Positions 1 through 8,119 of a stretch of DNA of 64,000 bases are shown piece by piece. The notes under the pieces are model-generated. The model was not told where the DNA came from and did no database searches. It was given only the letters and a program-made list of their open reading frames with translations. Within the stretch, counting starts at the first letter, position 1; the number at the start of each line of letters is the position of its first letter. The stretch is from Emticicia oligotrophica DSM 17448 (GTDB taxonomy: Bacteria > Bacteroidota > Bacteroidia > Cytophagales > Spirosomataceae), in the NCBI RefSeq assembly GCF_000263195.1, contig NC_018748.1:1178001-1242000 (forward strand). The letters are read 5' to 3'. Made by a program: the position numbers and the translations under genes.

Positions 1-810
1 GGGCAATGGGTAACTACCGCTATCGGAGGTTTTGGAATTATATTGGCTTTAGGTGTGACGCAAGTAGGAACATTATTTTCGAGCGATGCTTGGAATGGAC
101 TTACTTTTGCGGGAGATGAAGTAGTAAATCCACAAAAAACGATTCCAAGAGGATTGATGATTGGAACTATCTTAGTAACAGCTCTATACTTACTTATGAA
201 TATCACGTACCTGTGCATTTTGCCCATGAAAGGCAATCCTGAAGGAGCTGATGTAATGAGTCGAGGAATTCAGTTTGCCTCAGAAGATAGGGTTGCTGCT
301 GCTGCTGCACAAGTAATTGGTGGACAAGGCTTTTCGGTAGTTGTGGCAATACTGATTATGATTTCAACTTTCGGCTGTAATAATGGGCTGATTCTTTCGG
401 GAGCACGTGTATATTATACAATGGCGAAAGATGGTTTATTCTTCAAGAATTTTGGACAATTAAGCGAAGCAGGTGTGCCTAAAAATGCACTTTGGTGGCA
501 ATGTTTCTGGGCCAGCTTCCTTTGTTTAACTGGAAAATATGGCGATTTGCTCGATTATCTCATGGGTGTAGTTATTCTTTTCTATGCCTTTACTATTTAC
601 GGAATCTTTATTTTACGTAAAAAACTACCTGATGTCGAACGTCCAATTAAAGCACCTGGCTACCCAATTTTACCAATGCTTTATGTAATCGTGGCTTCAA
701 TCATCGTATTGATATTAGTGAAAGAAAAACCACAATTTACTTATCCAGGTCTTGGAATTGTGGCAATCGGAATTCCAGTATATTTCTGGTTCAATAGTAA
801 GAAAGAATAA
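1..810 (+). CDS. APC-family amino acid permease, C-terminal part (cut by window start)
   Basis: The reading frame is open from base 1, so the gene is truncated by the window edge; 269 codons are visible. It is a hydrophobic protein with about seven predicted membrane segments. The stretch VVNPQKTIPRGLMIGT followed by TALYLLMNITYL matches the middle of the amino acid-polyamine-organocation (APC) superfamily, LAT/CAT type, and the tail KKLPDVERPIKAPGYP is the usual loop before the last helices. Family knowledge suggests proton- or exchange-coupled amino acid transport across the inner membrane; the substrate cannot be read from the fragment. TTG at base 43 is an internal codon and not a credible start. 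A strong hairpin follows the stop. Confidence 0.85.
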   Translation, partial: GQWVTTAIGGFGIILALGVTQVGTLFSSDAWNGLTFAGDEVVNPQKTIPRGLMIGTILVTALYLLMNITYLCILPMKGNPEGADVMSRGIQFASEDRVAAAAAQVIGGQGFSVVVAILIMISTFGCNNGLILSGARVYYTMAKDGLFFKNFGQLSEAGVPKNALWWQCFWASFLCLTGKYGDLLDYLMGVVILFYAFTIYGIFILRKKLPDVERPIKAPGYPILPMLYVIVASIIVLILVKEKPQFTYPGLGIVAIGIPVYFWFNSKKE

Positions 811-815
811 ATGCT

Positions 816-859
816 TAGCCCATAGCTTTTAGGATTTAATTCTAAAGGCTATGGGCTTA
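816..859 (+). terminator. Hairpin terminator after the permease
   Basis: Arms TAGCCCATAGCTTTT and AAAGGCTATGGGCTTA pair with one bulge around a 13-base loop. It lies between the permease stop and the next start, so it separates the two transcription units. The T-run is weak. Confidence 0.6.
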
Positions 860-866
860 TATTATT

Positions 867-1457
867 ATGCGAAAAATCATTTTTTTTGATACTGAAACCA
901 CTGGCCTACCCAAGTATTACAACGCTCCAATTTCACAGCTCTACAACTGGCCTCGACTCGTTCAATTGGCATTTATAGAATACTACGAAGATGGCTCTTT
1001 AGCTGCCAAACATAATTATATCATTCGCCCCGAAGGTTTTACAATTCCACAAAGTGCTACGTTAATTCATCGAATTTCTCATGAAAAAGCACGTTCAGAA
1101 GGGCATTCGCTCAAAGAAGTTTTAAACATTTTTCAGCAAGCAAGCAACGAAGCCGCCATATTGATTGCTCATAATTTCGATTTCGATAAATCAATTATTG
1201 GGGCCGAATTTCTCCGTAATTCAATGGATTTACAAAGCTTTTTAAATAAACGAAGCTTTTGCACGATGAAAGACCAAAATATTATAAATTTCTGTCAAAT
1301 TAGAGGAACAAATGGCCTCAAATGGCCGAAATTAGAAGATTTATATTGGAAGATTTTTCAAGAAAAAATGCCCGAAGCACACGATGCTTTCTTTGATACC
1401 CAAGCCACTGCACGTTGTTTTTGGGAATTATTGATTCGAGGCATTATTAAGGCGTGA
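867..1457 (+). CDS. DnaQ-like 3'-5' exonuclease (DEDDh family)
   Basis: A 196-residue stand-alone exonuclease domain. All three DEDDh motifs are visible: Exo I FDTETTGL at residues 7-14 (D8, E10), Exo II AHNFDFD at 101-107 (D107) and Exo III HDAFFD at 172-177 (H172, D177). By family it removes nucleotides from 3' ends with two metal ions; such short proteins in Bacteroidota are proofreading-like or general DNA/RNA exonucleases rather than the replicative epsilon subunit, which cannot be decided here. The ATG start lies 7 bases after the upstream hairpin. No partner gene is adjacent. Confidence 0.85.
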   Translation: MRKIIFFDTETTGLPKYYNAPISQLYNWPRLVQLAFIEYYEDGSLAAKHNYIIRPEGFTIPQSATLIHRISHEKARSEGHSLKEVLNIFQQASNEAAILIAHNFDFDKSIIGAEFLRNSMDLQSFLNKRSFCTMKDQNIINFCQIRGTNGLKWPKLEDLYWKIFQEKMPEAHDAFFDTQATARCFWELLIRGIIKA

Positions 1458-1476
1458 AAAGCTTTCTTCAAAAAAA

Positions 1477-1509
1477 TTTTGGCAAACACAAAACATTCTT
1501 CTAACTTTG
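1477..1509 (+). promoter_or_regulatory. Bacteroidota promoter for the MATE gene
   Basis: TTTTG at 1477-1481 and TAACTTTG at 1502-1509 are separated by 20 bases. This matches the Bacteroidota housekeeping promoter (-33 TTTG, -7 TAnnTTTG). Transcription would begin near 1515, leaving an unusually long leader of roughly 215 bases before the MATE start. Confidence 0.6.
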
Positions 1510-1531
1510 TAACACAAAATTATAAAAGCCG

Positions 1532-1689
1532 ATGATTCTGCTCGATATTGTTTGCTAATGGCAAACTATCTTCCTTACATTCTTATTTCCTTTTGAAGCT
1601 TATTTTTATAAGCCCTATTTTATCATTTTTACAGATTAATGTTCGCTATTCTGCATTTGCTTGAATACTACAAATATTATTGTTTCTAA
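1532..1689 (+). other. Long 5' leader with three mini-ORFs ahead of the MATE gene
   Basis: After the predicted start of transcription the leader holds three short ATG frames: 1532-1558 (MILLDIVC), 1558-1596 (MANYLPYILISF, its ATG overlapping the previous stop as TAATG) and 1639-1689 (MFAILHLLEYYKYYCF). A small hairpin GTTTGC/GCAAAC lies across the junction of the first two. Such frames occur by chance in AT-rich DNA. The overlap and the leader length make a translational attenuator possible but unproven. Confidence 0.25.
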
Positions 1690-1732
1690 AATAAGTTTTG
1701 CTGCGAACTATTGATTCTTTATACTCTTTTTT

Positions 1733-3109
1733 ATGCGTAAGATATTCGACCTATTTATTCAGGCTCTTCGAGGAGAGGAGCAAAACTATACAGACGTAAG
1801 CATTAATCGGGCAATATTTTTATTATCCGTTCCCATGATTTTTGAAATGGTTGGGGAATCACTCTTTGCGGTTGTTGATGCGTTTTTCGTGGCCCGCTAT
1901 GTTGGAACTGAAGGTGTGGCAACAGTAGGACTCACCGAATCAGTGCTAACTTTAATATACTCAGTTGCCATTGGTTTAAGTTCGGCCGCTACGGCCATTG
2001 TAGCTCGAAGAGTGGGCGAAGGCAATAAAACTGAAGCAGGTTTGGCAGTTGCACAAGTAATTCTGATTTCGCTCTTATTGGGCTTAAGTGTTGGAATAAC
2101 AGGCTTTATTTTTGCCGAAGATATTCTCCGACTAATGGGCGGCAATGAACACCTGATTGAAAAAGGCAGTAGTTTTACTCAAATCATTTTTGCAAGTAGT
2201 CCTTCAATTGTTTTACTCTATACACTTAGTGGTGCTCTACGTGGTGCAGGCGATGCCTCTACGGCCATGCGTTCGATTTTGTTGGCTAATTTTATCAATA
2301 TTTTCATGGATTTCCTCTTGATTCCAATCATGGGATTAGGCGTAGAAGGAGCTGCCATTGCCACTAGTGTAGGCCGCACGATAGGCGTTTTATACCAGCT
2401 TTATGCTTTATTTGGTGGAAATGGAAACATTCAAATTTTGAAAAAACAGTTTATCCCCGATAAGGAGGTAATTAAAAACTTATTAAGCATTGCAGCGGGA
2501 GGAACTGGGCAATTCTTAATTCAATCAGCCAGTTGGATTTTCTTAACACGTATTCTTTCTTCATTTGGTAGTGAAGTTGTAGCGGGTTATACGATTGCTA
2601 TTAGAATTATTATCTTCACGATTTTACCTTCATGGGGAATGTCAAATGCTGCGGCCACATTAGTTGGACAAAATCTGGGGGCAGGAAAGCCCGAACGAGC
2701 AGAACAGTCAGTTTGGCGAACGGCTTTTTATAACATGATTTTCTTGCTTACGGTAGGAATTATATTTGCATTTTTTGCCGAAAGTTTTGTTGGTATTTTC
2801 ACCACCGAGGCCCATGTTATCGAAATCGGCGTTTTGTGTTTACAAATTATCTGTTTGGGGTATATTTTCTTTGGTTATGGAATGGTCATTGGCCAATCAT
2901 TAAATGGTGCGGGCGATACCCTCTCCCCTACCATTATGAACTTTGTTTGTTTTTGGTTAATCGAAATTCCATTGGCTTATTTCTTAGCAAAAACGCTCAA
3001 TTGGGGACCAAATGGTGTATTTTGGTCAATCGCCATTAGCGAATCTATTTTAGCCATTGTAGCAATTTTTGTATTTCGCAGAGGTCGTTGGAAACGAATG
3101 AAAGTATAA
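1733..3109 (+). CDS. MATE family multidrug/Na+ efflux transporter
   Basis: 458 residues with about twelve predicted membrane helices in two homologous halves, the usual length for the multidrug and toxic compound extrusion family. Family features include SVPMIFEMVGESLFAVVDAF in helix 1 and VGLTESVLTLIYS after it, ALRGAGDASTAM in the first half, and the repeat-like SLNGAGDTLSPT in the second. It should export cationic drugs or metabolites in exchange for Na+ or H+ at the inner membrane. It is a single-gene unit: a clear promoter and long leader precede it and a perfect bidirectional terminator follows. The substrate cannot be inferred. Confidence 0.9.
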   Translation: MRKIFDLFIQALRGEEQNYTDVSINRAIFLLSVPMIFEMVGESLFAVVDAFFVARYVGTEGVATVGLTESVLTLIYSVAIGLSSAATAIVARRVGEGNKTEAGLAVAQVILISLLLGLSVGITGFIFAEDILRLMGGNEHLIEKGSSFTQIIFASSPSIVLLYTLSGALRGAGDASTAMRSILLANFINIFMDFLLIPIMGLGVEGAAIATSVGRTIGVLYQLYALFGGNGNIQILKKQFIPDKEVIKNLLSIAAGGTGQFLIQSASWIFLTRILSSFGSEVVAGYTIAIRIIIFTILPSWGMSNAAATLVGQNLGAGKPERAEQSVWRTAFYNMIFLLTVGIIFAFFAESFVGIFTTEAHVIEIGVLCLQIICLGYIFFGYGMVIGQSLNGAGDTLSPTIMNFVCFWLIEIPLAYFLAKTLNWGPNGVFWSIAISESILAIVAIFVFRRGRWKRMKV

Positions 3110-3150
3110 TAAAACAAAGGAGCTGCAAGACTTGCAGCTCCTTTGTTTTA
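3110..3150. terminator. Perfect bidirectional terminator between convergent genes
   Basis: Two perfectly complementary 20-base arms (3110-3129 and 3131-3150) with A-rich and T-rich ends on either side. It sits between the convergent MATE (+) and CHRD (-) genes and can serve both. Confidence 0.85.
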
Positions 3151-3157
3151 TTTCCAT

Positions 3158-3589
3158 TTATTGTTTCATCAATTGACCACGTATTTCGCCAGATGCCGAC
3201 TTTGCAGAATGTATATTTACATAATAATTACCAGCCATTAGGTCAGCTTCTTGGTCAGCAGTAAGAGCAACAGTTGCAGATTTAAAAGGCGAAGTAAATG
3301 TTGATCCGAAGTTAAAAACTACACCACCAGTTGTACCTTTTGCTCCTTTATGAATGTGCCATGCCGTTGGGCTTATACCCGAGTATGTAATTGTATAGGT
3401 TAGTATCTTAGTATCTTTATTATAAACACCATCTAACATACCAGAAGCTGTTGTTGAAACAGCCGGCACTTCTTCAGCCCCCGAAAGCATTGCCATAAAC
3501 GCAACATCAGATGATACAACCTCATCTTTCTTGCACGAAGCAAGCATAATTCCTACCAATAGGATGGTAACTATTAAATTTTTTTTCAT
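3158..3589 (-). CDS. CHRD domain lipoprotein
   Basis: 143 residues. The N-terminus is a lipoprotein signal with lipobox LASC (cysteine near residue 19), so the product is probably anchored in the outer or inner membrane facing the periplasm. The rest is a single CHRD domain: MLSGAEEVPAV at the start, AWHIHKGAKG in the middle and YYVNIHSAKSASGEIRGQL at the end are the conserved blocks. CHRD domains are immunoglobulin-like folds of unknown biochemical role in bacteria. It is a single-gene unit sharing a terminator with the MATE gene. Confidence 0.85.
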   Translation of the reverse strand: MKKNLIVTILLVGIMLASCKKDEVVSSDVAFMAMLSGAEEVPAVSTTASGMLDGVYNKDTKILTYTITYSGISPTAWHIHKGAKGTTGGVVFNFGSTFTSPFKSATVALTADQEADLMAGNYYVNIHSAKSASGEIRGQLMKQ

Positions 3590-3730
3590 TGAATTATTAA
3601 AAGTTTATGTTTTAATAATTTACGTATTTTTTCGGTCATTGGTTGTATTTCTATTTTAACTTATTCCTTCTCTAATTAATAATTGGGAAGGTCTTGTAAT
3701 TTAGTTTATAAAAATTAAGCGAAAATTCTA

Positions 3731-3738
3731 TTACTTTG
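3731..3738 (+). promoter_or_regulatory. Probable -7 element for the ABC exporter
   Basis: TTACTTTG followed by CA resembles the -7 element TAnnTTTG with one change at the second base. It lies 28 bases ahead of the TTG start. The -33 element is not clear. Confidence 0.35.
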
Positions 3739-3765
3739 CACCCAAACATTTCTTGAATTACTGAA

Positions 3766-5580
3766 TTGAAAAATTACTTTCGACTACTCTCTTACGCCAA
3801 ACCACTTGGAGGTTTTATTATACCATTTGTCATTACTTCTATTTTGGCAAGTCTTTTCGGTGTTTTAAACTTTACTTTGTTAATTCCGCTATTGAATGTC
3901 TTATTCGACCAAGAGATTATGCAAGTTGCCGAAAAACCAGCTTCTATATTTGCATTAAAAGACCAATTTAATTACCATTTTTCACAAGTTTTAACACAAT
4001 ACGGAAAGTTTGGGGCCTTGCAATTTGTTTGCGGCGTAATTGGTATTTCGGTTTTATTAGCCAATATCTTTAAATATTCAAGCATTCGATTGTTGGAAGG
4101 CTTCAAAGCGAATATGGTATCTAATCTCCGACAAGCCGTGTTCGATAATTCAATTCATTTGCACCTCGGCTTTTTTAGTAACGAACGCAAAGGAAACCTT
4201 ATTTCTCGAATCGTGACTGATGTACAAGAGGTTGAAAACTCCATCGCTAATACCTTCTCTGCAGCTACCAAAGAGTTATTTTTGTTTATCTTTTATATTG
4301 CTTCGTTATTTTATATTTCTTGGAATCTGACGCTTTTTGCTTTATTAGTAATTCCTATTTCGGGTATTTTTATTTCTACACTTGTGAAAAGAATGCGTCG
4401 TGATGCAGGTGAAGGTCAACAAAGACTCAGTAATCTAATCAGCCTTATGGACGAAGCCTTTGGGGGTATGAGAGTGGTTAAAGGTTTTGTGGCCGAAAAG
4501 TTTATCATCAATAAATTTAAAACCGAAAACGAAGGCTATAAAAATGCCATTTTTGGTTTGGCCGCTCGAAGAGAAATGTCTTCGCCATTTTCTGAAATCA
4601 TGGGAGTTTTTGTAGTCATTGGCATTCTGCTTTATGGTGGCTCTTTAATTCTTGATGGAAAATCAGCCCTGACTGCCTCTGAATTTATTAGTTATATCGT
4701 AATATTCTCACAAGTAATGCGACCAGCCAAAGACATTTCAAATGCCTTTAGTTCTGCACAAAGGGGCTTAGCATCGGGTGAAAGAATCCTCGAACTAATT
4801 GATAATCAACCAGCTATACAAGATAAAACAAATCCTAAAACAATCTCAGCTTTTAATAATGCTATTGAAGCCAAACAAGTAAGTTTTGCCTATGAAAGTG
4901 GGCAAGATGTTTTACGAAATATCAATTTTATCATCAACAAAGGTCAGACCATTGCCTTAGTAGGTTCATCGGGCGGAGGAAAATCAACCATTGCCGATTT
5001 AATTCCAAGGTTCTATGACCCAAAATCTGGAGCAATTACCATTGATGGTGTAGATATTCGCGATGTTTCTCAACATTCACTTCGTAAAATCATGGGTATT
5101 GTTACGCAGGAAGCGGTTCTCTTCAATGATACCATTTTTAATAATATTGCTTTTGGTGAAAGCATTGGCTTAGAAGAAGTACAAGCTGCCGCCAAAATTG
5201 CTAATGCTCACGATTTCATTATGCAACAGCCTAACGGCTATGAAACCGTAATTGGCGATAGAGGTACAAAGCTTTCGGGAGGACAACGCCAACGTCTTTC
5301 TATTGCCCGAGCGATTTTACAAAATCCACCCATTTTGATTCTCGATGAAGCCACTTCCGCACTCGATACCGAATCGGAAAAATTAGTACAAGAAGCTCTT
5401 ACTAATTTGATGAAAAACCGAACGACCCTCGTCATTGCCCATAGACTAAGTACGATTCAAAATGCCGACCAAATTTTGGTTGTGCATCAAGGTCAAATCA
5501 TTGAGCGAGGCACGCACGACGAACTTTTAAAATTAGAAGATGGCTTCTACAAAAAGCTAAGTTCAATGCAATCGTTGTAA
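3766..5580 (+). CDS. ABC exporter, fused membrane and ATPase domains (MsbA-like)
   Basis: 604 residues, a half-transporter that should act as a homodimer. The membrane domain occupies about residues 1-310 with six helices. The ATPase domain follows, with Walker A VGSSGGGKST near 400, signature LSGGQRQR near 503, Walker B ILILDEATSALD near 525 and the switch histidine in VIAHRLST. It resembles lipid A or lipid exporters of the MsbA type. The start is TTG: the in-frame codon four positions upstream is a stop and no ATG fits the conserved beginning MKNYFRLLSYAKP. An AT-rich repeat stretch separates it from recX. The transported lipid is inferred from family only. Confidence 0.85.
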   Translation: MKNYFRLLSYAKPLGGFIIPFVITSILASLFGVLNFTLLIPLLNVLFDQEIMQVAEKPASIFALKDQFNYHFSQVLTQYGKFGALQFVCGVIGISVLLANIFKYSSIRLLEGFKANMVSNLRQAVFDNSIHLHLGFFSNERKGNLISRIVTDVQEVENSIANTFSAATKELFLFIFYIASLFYISWNLTLFALLVIPISGIFISTLVKRMRRDAGEGQQRLSNLISLMDEAFGGMRVVKGFVAEKFIINKFKTENEGYKNAIFGLAARREMSSPFSEIMGVFVVIGILLYGGSLILDGKSALTASEFISYIVIFSQVMRPAKDISNAFSSAQRGLASGERILELIDNQPAIQDKTNPKTISAFNNAIEAKQVSFAYESGQDVLRNINFIINKGQTIALVGSSGGGKSTIADLIPRFYDPKSGAITIDGVDIRDVSQHSLRKIMGIVTQEAVLFNDTIFNNIAFGESIGLEEVQAAAKIANAHDFIMQQPNGYETVIGDRGTKLSGGQRQRLSIARAILQNPPILILDEATSALDTESEKLVQEALTNLMKNRTTLVIAHRLSTIQNADQILVVHQGQIIERGTHDELLKLEDGFYKKLSSMQSL

Positions 5581-5592
5581 TTGCAGAACTGC

Positions 5593-5723
5593 TTATTGGT
5601 GTATTGATTACTGGTAAACTGGTTATAAGTAAATTAACAATTAGAACACCTCCTACCAATACACTAATAACAAATTTTCCAATAACTAATAAACCAATAC
5701 ACCAATAACAAATAACCAGTAAC
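5593..5723. repeat. Short AT-rich interspersed word repeat before recX
   Basis: ACCAATACAC(C/T)AATAACAAAT occurs twice (from 5655 and from 5693) with one difference. TTATTGGTGTATTG at 5593-5606 is the exact reverse complement of 5695-5708, and ACCAGTAAC at 5715-5723 mirrors ATTACTGGT at 5607-5615. The whole stretch is built from the words CCAATA, AATAAC and CCAGTAA. It fills the gap between the exporter and recX; its role is unknown. Confidence 0.6.
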
Positions 5724-5727
5724 AAAA

Positions 5728-6195
5728 TTGATTACTCGCCGCGACATACTCGTAAAAGCTGCTAATTTCTGTGCGTACCAAGAGCGTACGCATGATGAAG
5801 TGCGTGAGCGTTTGCAAAAATGGGAAGTTTGGGGCGATGAAGCAGAAGAGATTATTGCCTATTTGATTGAAGAAAATTTCTTAAACGAAGAGCGTTTTGC
5901 AAAGATTTTTGCAGGAAGTAAATTTCGGGTAAAACAATGGGGAAGACTTAAAATTAAGTATGAACTAAAAGCACGAAAACTTTCAGAGTACTGTATCAAA
6001 GTAGGTATGGCCGAAATAGACGACGATGATTATGTCAATACCCTACAAGAAATTTTAGAAAAGAAAAAACACGAACTCCGCACCGAAAAACACCCCTTAA
6101 TTCTGAAACAAAAGCTAGCCAGATATGCCATTGGTAAAGGATTTGAATCAGATTTAGTTTGGGAGATTATTGGAAAAATAACCTCAAAAAAATAG
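5728..6195 (+). CDS. recX: Regulatory protein RecX
   Basis: 155 residues, typical RecX length, built of three-helix repeats. The N-terminal block AANFCAYQERTHDEVRERL and the following LIEENFLNEERFAKIFAGSK are the conserved first two repeats. RecX binds RecA filaments and limits recombinase activity in the cytoplasm. The only start that keeps the N-terminal repeat is TTG; an in-frame stop lies five codons upstream. It follows an AT-rich repeat stretch and ends in a bidirectional hairpin that overlaps the stop codon. recA is not in the window. Confidence 0.9.
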   Translation: MITRRDILVKAANFCAYQERTHDEVRERLQKWEVWGDEAEEIIAYLIEENFLNEERFAKIFAGSKFRVKQWGRLKIKYELKARKLSEYCIKVGMAEIDDDDYVNTLQEILEKKKHELRTEKHPLILKQKLARYAIGKGFESDLVWEIIGKITSKK

Positions 6196-6223
6196 CCCAT
6201 TACCTCAGCAATGGGCTATTTTT
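6188..6223. terminator. Bidirectional terminator recX / lipocalin gene
   Basis: Perfect arms AAAAATAGCCCATT and AATGGGCTATTTTT around an 8-base loop, with A-run and T-run on the two sides. It overlaps the recX stop and serves the convergent pair. Confidence 0.85.
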
Positions 6224-6239
6224 CTATATCATTTTTTAC

Positions 6240-6716
6240 TTATTGCTTAGCAAAAACAAAACGAGTTGTTGTAGTTATGCCCGCTTTTGTTTCAGACGTT
6301 GACCAAGTCATTTGTGACTTGCCGCTAAAGCTTAAGTCAACTATTGTTTGGCTTCCATCAGTATCTGTGATAGTCAACTTCTCATCTTTTACTTCATATT
6401 TTGATGTCGCTGCTATTCCAACATAATCTTCTACTTCAGATTTACAAGCATCTGGAATTGAGCCTGTTAATTCACCATTACTCTTAAAAGTAAAAGAAAT
6501 ATCTTTAATACAAGGCAAAAACGTAGCCAATAATGGTAATTGGTCAATTTCTGCTTTTGTGCCTTCTTTCGCATAAAGATTTGAAATTTTCCAAGTGCCT
6601 ACAATCTGTGCCGATGGAGAATCATCAGTTGATTTTGAACAATTCATTACCGTCAGAGATAATGATGAGACTATAAAGAGAACTAATAATTTTCTAAGAT
6701 GAGACGAAATTTTCAT
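6240..6716 (-). CDS. Lipocalin-like lipoprotein
   Basis: 158 residues from the ATG at 6716; a longer frame to 6767 exists, but the signal peptide MKISSHLRKLLVLF begins here. The signal ends in a lipobox-like TVMNC, slightly unusual with N before the cysteine. The mature part starts with IVGTWKISNLYAKEG and contains LTITDTDGS and MTWSTSE, the pattern of the small lipocalin-like family common in Bacteroidota. Ligand and role are unknown. It is transcribed divergently from the efflux operon at 6940. Confidence 0.7.
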   Translation of the reverse strand: MKISSHLRKLLVLFIVSSLSLTVMNCSKSTDDSPSAQIVGTWKISNLYAKEGTKAEIDQLPLLATFLPCIKDISFTFKSNGELTGSIPDACKSEVEDYVGIAATSKYEVKDEKLTITDTDGSQTIVDLSFSGKSQMTWSTSETKAGITTTTRFVFAKQ

Positions 6717-6866
6717 ATTCTTTGGATAGTAATTGTGAAACAGCGAATTTACTATGAAATGTTTCATTATAACGAATCTACTTTTATAAAATTGAGCACT
6801 TATTTAGTAAATGGCAAAATTTAGTCCTGCCTCGGTGTTTTTTTCTTCCGTTTCATTCAATATTTC

Positions 6867-6897
6867 TTGACGCTCTTATAAATAAAACACAACTTTG
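6867..6897 (+). promoter_or_regulatory. Promoter of the efflux/two-component operon
   Basis: TTG at 6867-6869 and CAACTTTG at 6890-6897 are separated by 20 bases, close to the Bacteroidota consensus. The -7 element overlaps a possible TTG start at 6895, which argues for the ATG at 6940 as the start of the adaptor. Confidence 0.5.
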
Positions 6898-6939
6898 AGT
6901 AACGATTTGTTTATCAATCTTTTTGTTCAAATTACGAAT

Positions 6940-8043
6940 ATGAAACAAAGCTTTTTGGCGATTGTAGTAATGACAAGTTTGGTCATTGTTTCTTGTAAGA
7001 AATCGGCTACTACCAATACTAACCCACAGTATAAAGCACTGACGGAAGCTGTCTATGCTTCTGGGAATATTTTTCCAAAAAACGAATACAAACTCACAGC
7101 CAATGCTGATGGTTTTTTGCTCAAGCAAATAGCCTTTGAGGGAGATATCGTATCGAAAAACCAAATGCTATTTCAGTTGGAAAGTGCTACACAAGATGCA
7201 CGTTTAGAGGCCGCCAATAATATTTTTCGTCAATCAGAAGCTAATTTTAGTGATAACTCCCCCATTCTTGATGAATTGGAATCTCAGCTTCGAAATGCTC
7301 GCACAAAGCTTGCCAATGATTCGATAAACTATCAACGCTACAAAGAACTTTATGAACGTAATGCTACAACCCGCATTGATTATGAACGAGCAGAGTTGGC
7401 CTACCAAACCTCCAAAAATGATGTTTCGGCTCGTAGGAAAGCTTGGCTTCGTACAAAAAATCAGCTATATGTAGATTTACAAAATTCTAAATCAAATTTC
7501 CGAGTAAATGCCCGCGAAGATGATAATTATCGAATCAAGAGTTTTATGGATGGCAAACTTTATGAAGTCTATAAAAAACAAGGCGAGCTTGTGCGAAGAG
7601 GCGAAGCCATAGCTCTTATTGGCGATGCCAACGAAGTATATGCTCAACTGGCCATTGATGAGTCAGACTTTGTGAAAGTAAAAGTTGGACAAGAAGTATT
7701 GATAAAAATTGATGTTTATAAAGATAAAGTTTTTAAGGCTCGGGTTAGCAAATTATATCCAAAACTTAATAAAGCTGACCAAACTTTTAGAATTGATGCC
7801 GAATTTACTGACGAACAACCCAATGCGTACTACGGCATGACCATAGAAGCTAATATCATTATTTCACAAAACCCAAGGGTACTCACGATTCCCAAAAATT
7901 ATTTAGTTGGGAGTGATTCGGTTTGGATTGAAGAAAATGGAGATAAAAAGAAAATTAAAATCATAAAAGGTGTAGAAAACCTTGATATGGTAGAGGTGAA
8001 AACTGGGCTTACCGAAAAATCGGTTTTGGTGCTTGGGAATTAA
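6940..8043 (+). CDS. HlyD/MacA-type efflux adaptor lipoprotein
   Basis: 367 residues. A lipoprotein signal ends at VIVSC near residue 19, so the adaptor is probably tethered in the periplasm. The visible order is barrel-sandwich half (YKLTANADGFLLKQIAFEGDIVSKNQMLFQLES), a long helical hairpin rich in R, N and A (about residues 80-170), the second barrel-sandwich half (DGKLYEVYKKQGELVRRGEAIALIGD) and a beta-barrel domain. This is the periplasmic adaptor of tripartite pumps. It is the first gene of an operon with permease, ATPase, kinase and regulator. An outer membrane TolC-like partner is absent here. Confidence 0.85.
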   Translation: MKQSFLAIVVMTSLVIVSCKKSATTNTNPQYKALTEAVYASGNIFPKNEYKLTANADGFLLKQIAFEGDIVSKNQMLFQLESATQDARLEAANNIFRQSEANFSDNSPILDELESQLRNARTKLANDSINYQRYKELYERNATTRIDYERAELAYQTSKNDVSARRKAWLRTKNQLYVDLQNSKSNFRVNAREDDNYRIKSFMDGKLYEVYKKQGELVRRGEAIALIGDANEVYAQLAIDESDFVKVKVGQEVLIKIDVYKDKVFKARVSKLYPKLNKADQTFRIDAEFTDEQPNAYYGMTIEANIIISQNPRVLTIPKNYLVGSDSVWIEENGDKKKIKIIKGVENLDMVEVKTGLTEKSVLVLGN

Positions 8044-8060
8044 TTATGTGTTATTGCCAC

Positions 8061-8089
8061 GTTGAGACAGGGCAATGCTCTGTCTCAAC
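8061..8089. repeat. Palindrome between adaptor and permease genes
   Basis: GTTGAGACAG and CTGTCTCAAC form a perfect 10-bp stem with a 9-base loop. No T-run follows and the operon continues, so it is more likely an mRNA hairpin or a REP-like insert than a full terminator. Confidence 0.55.
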
Positions 8090-8119
8090 AATACACCAAC
8101 AAACAAAAAAAATTAAATC

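Noticed and set aside
3110-3150. Perfect 20-base inverted repeat as insertion-sequence end
   Set aside because: It sits between convergent genes with A/T runs on both sides and a single-base gap, which fits a bidirectional terminator.
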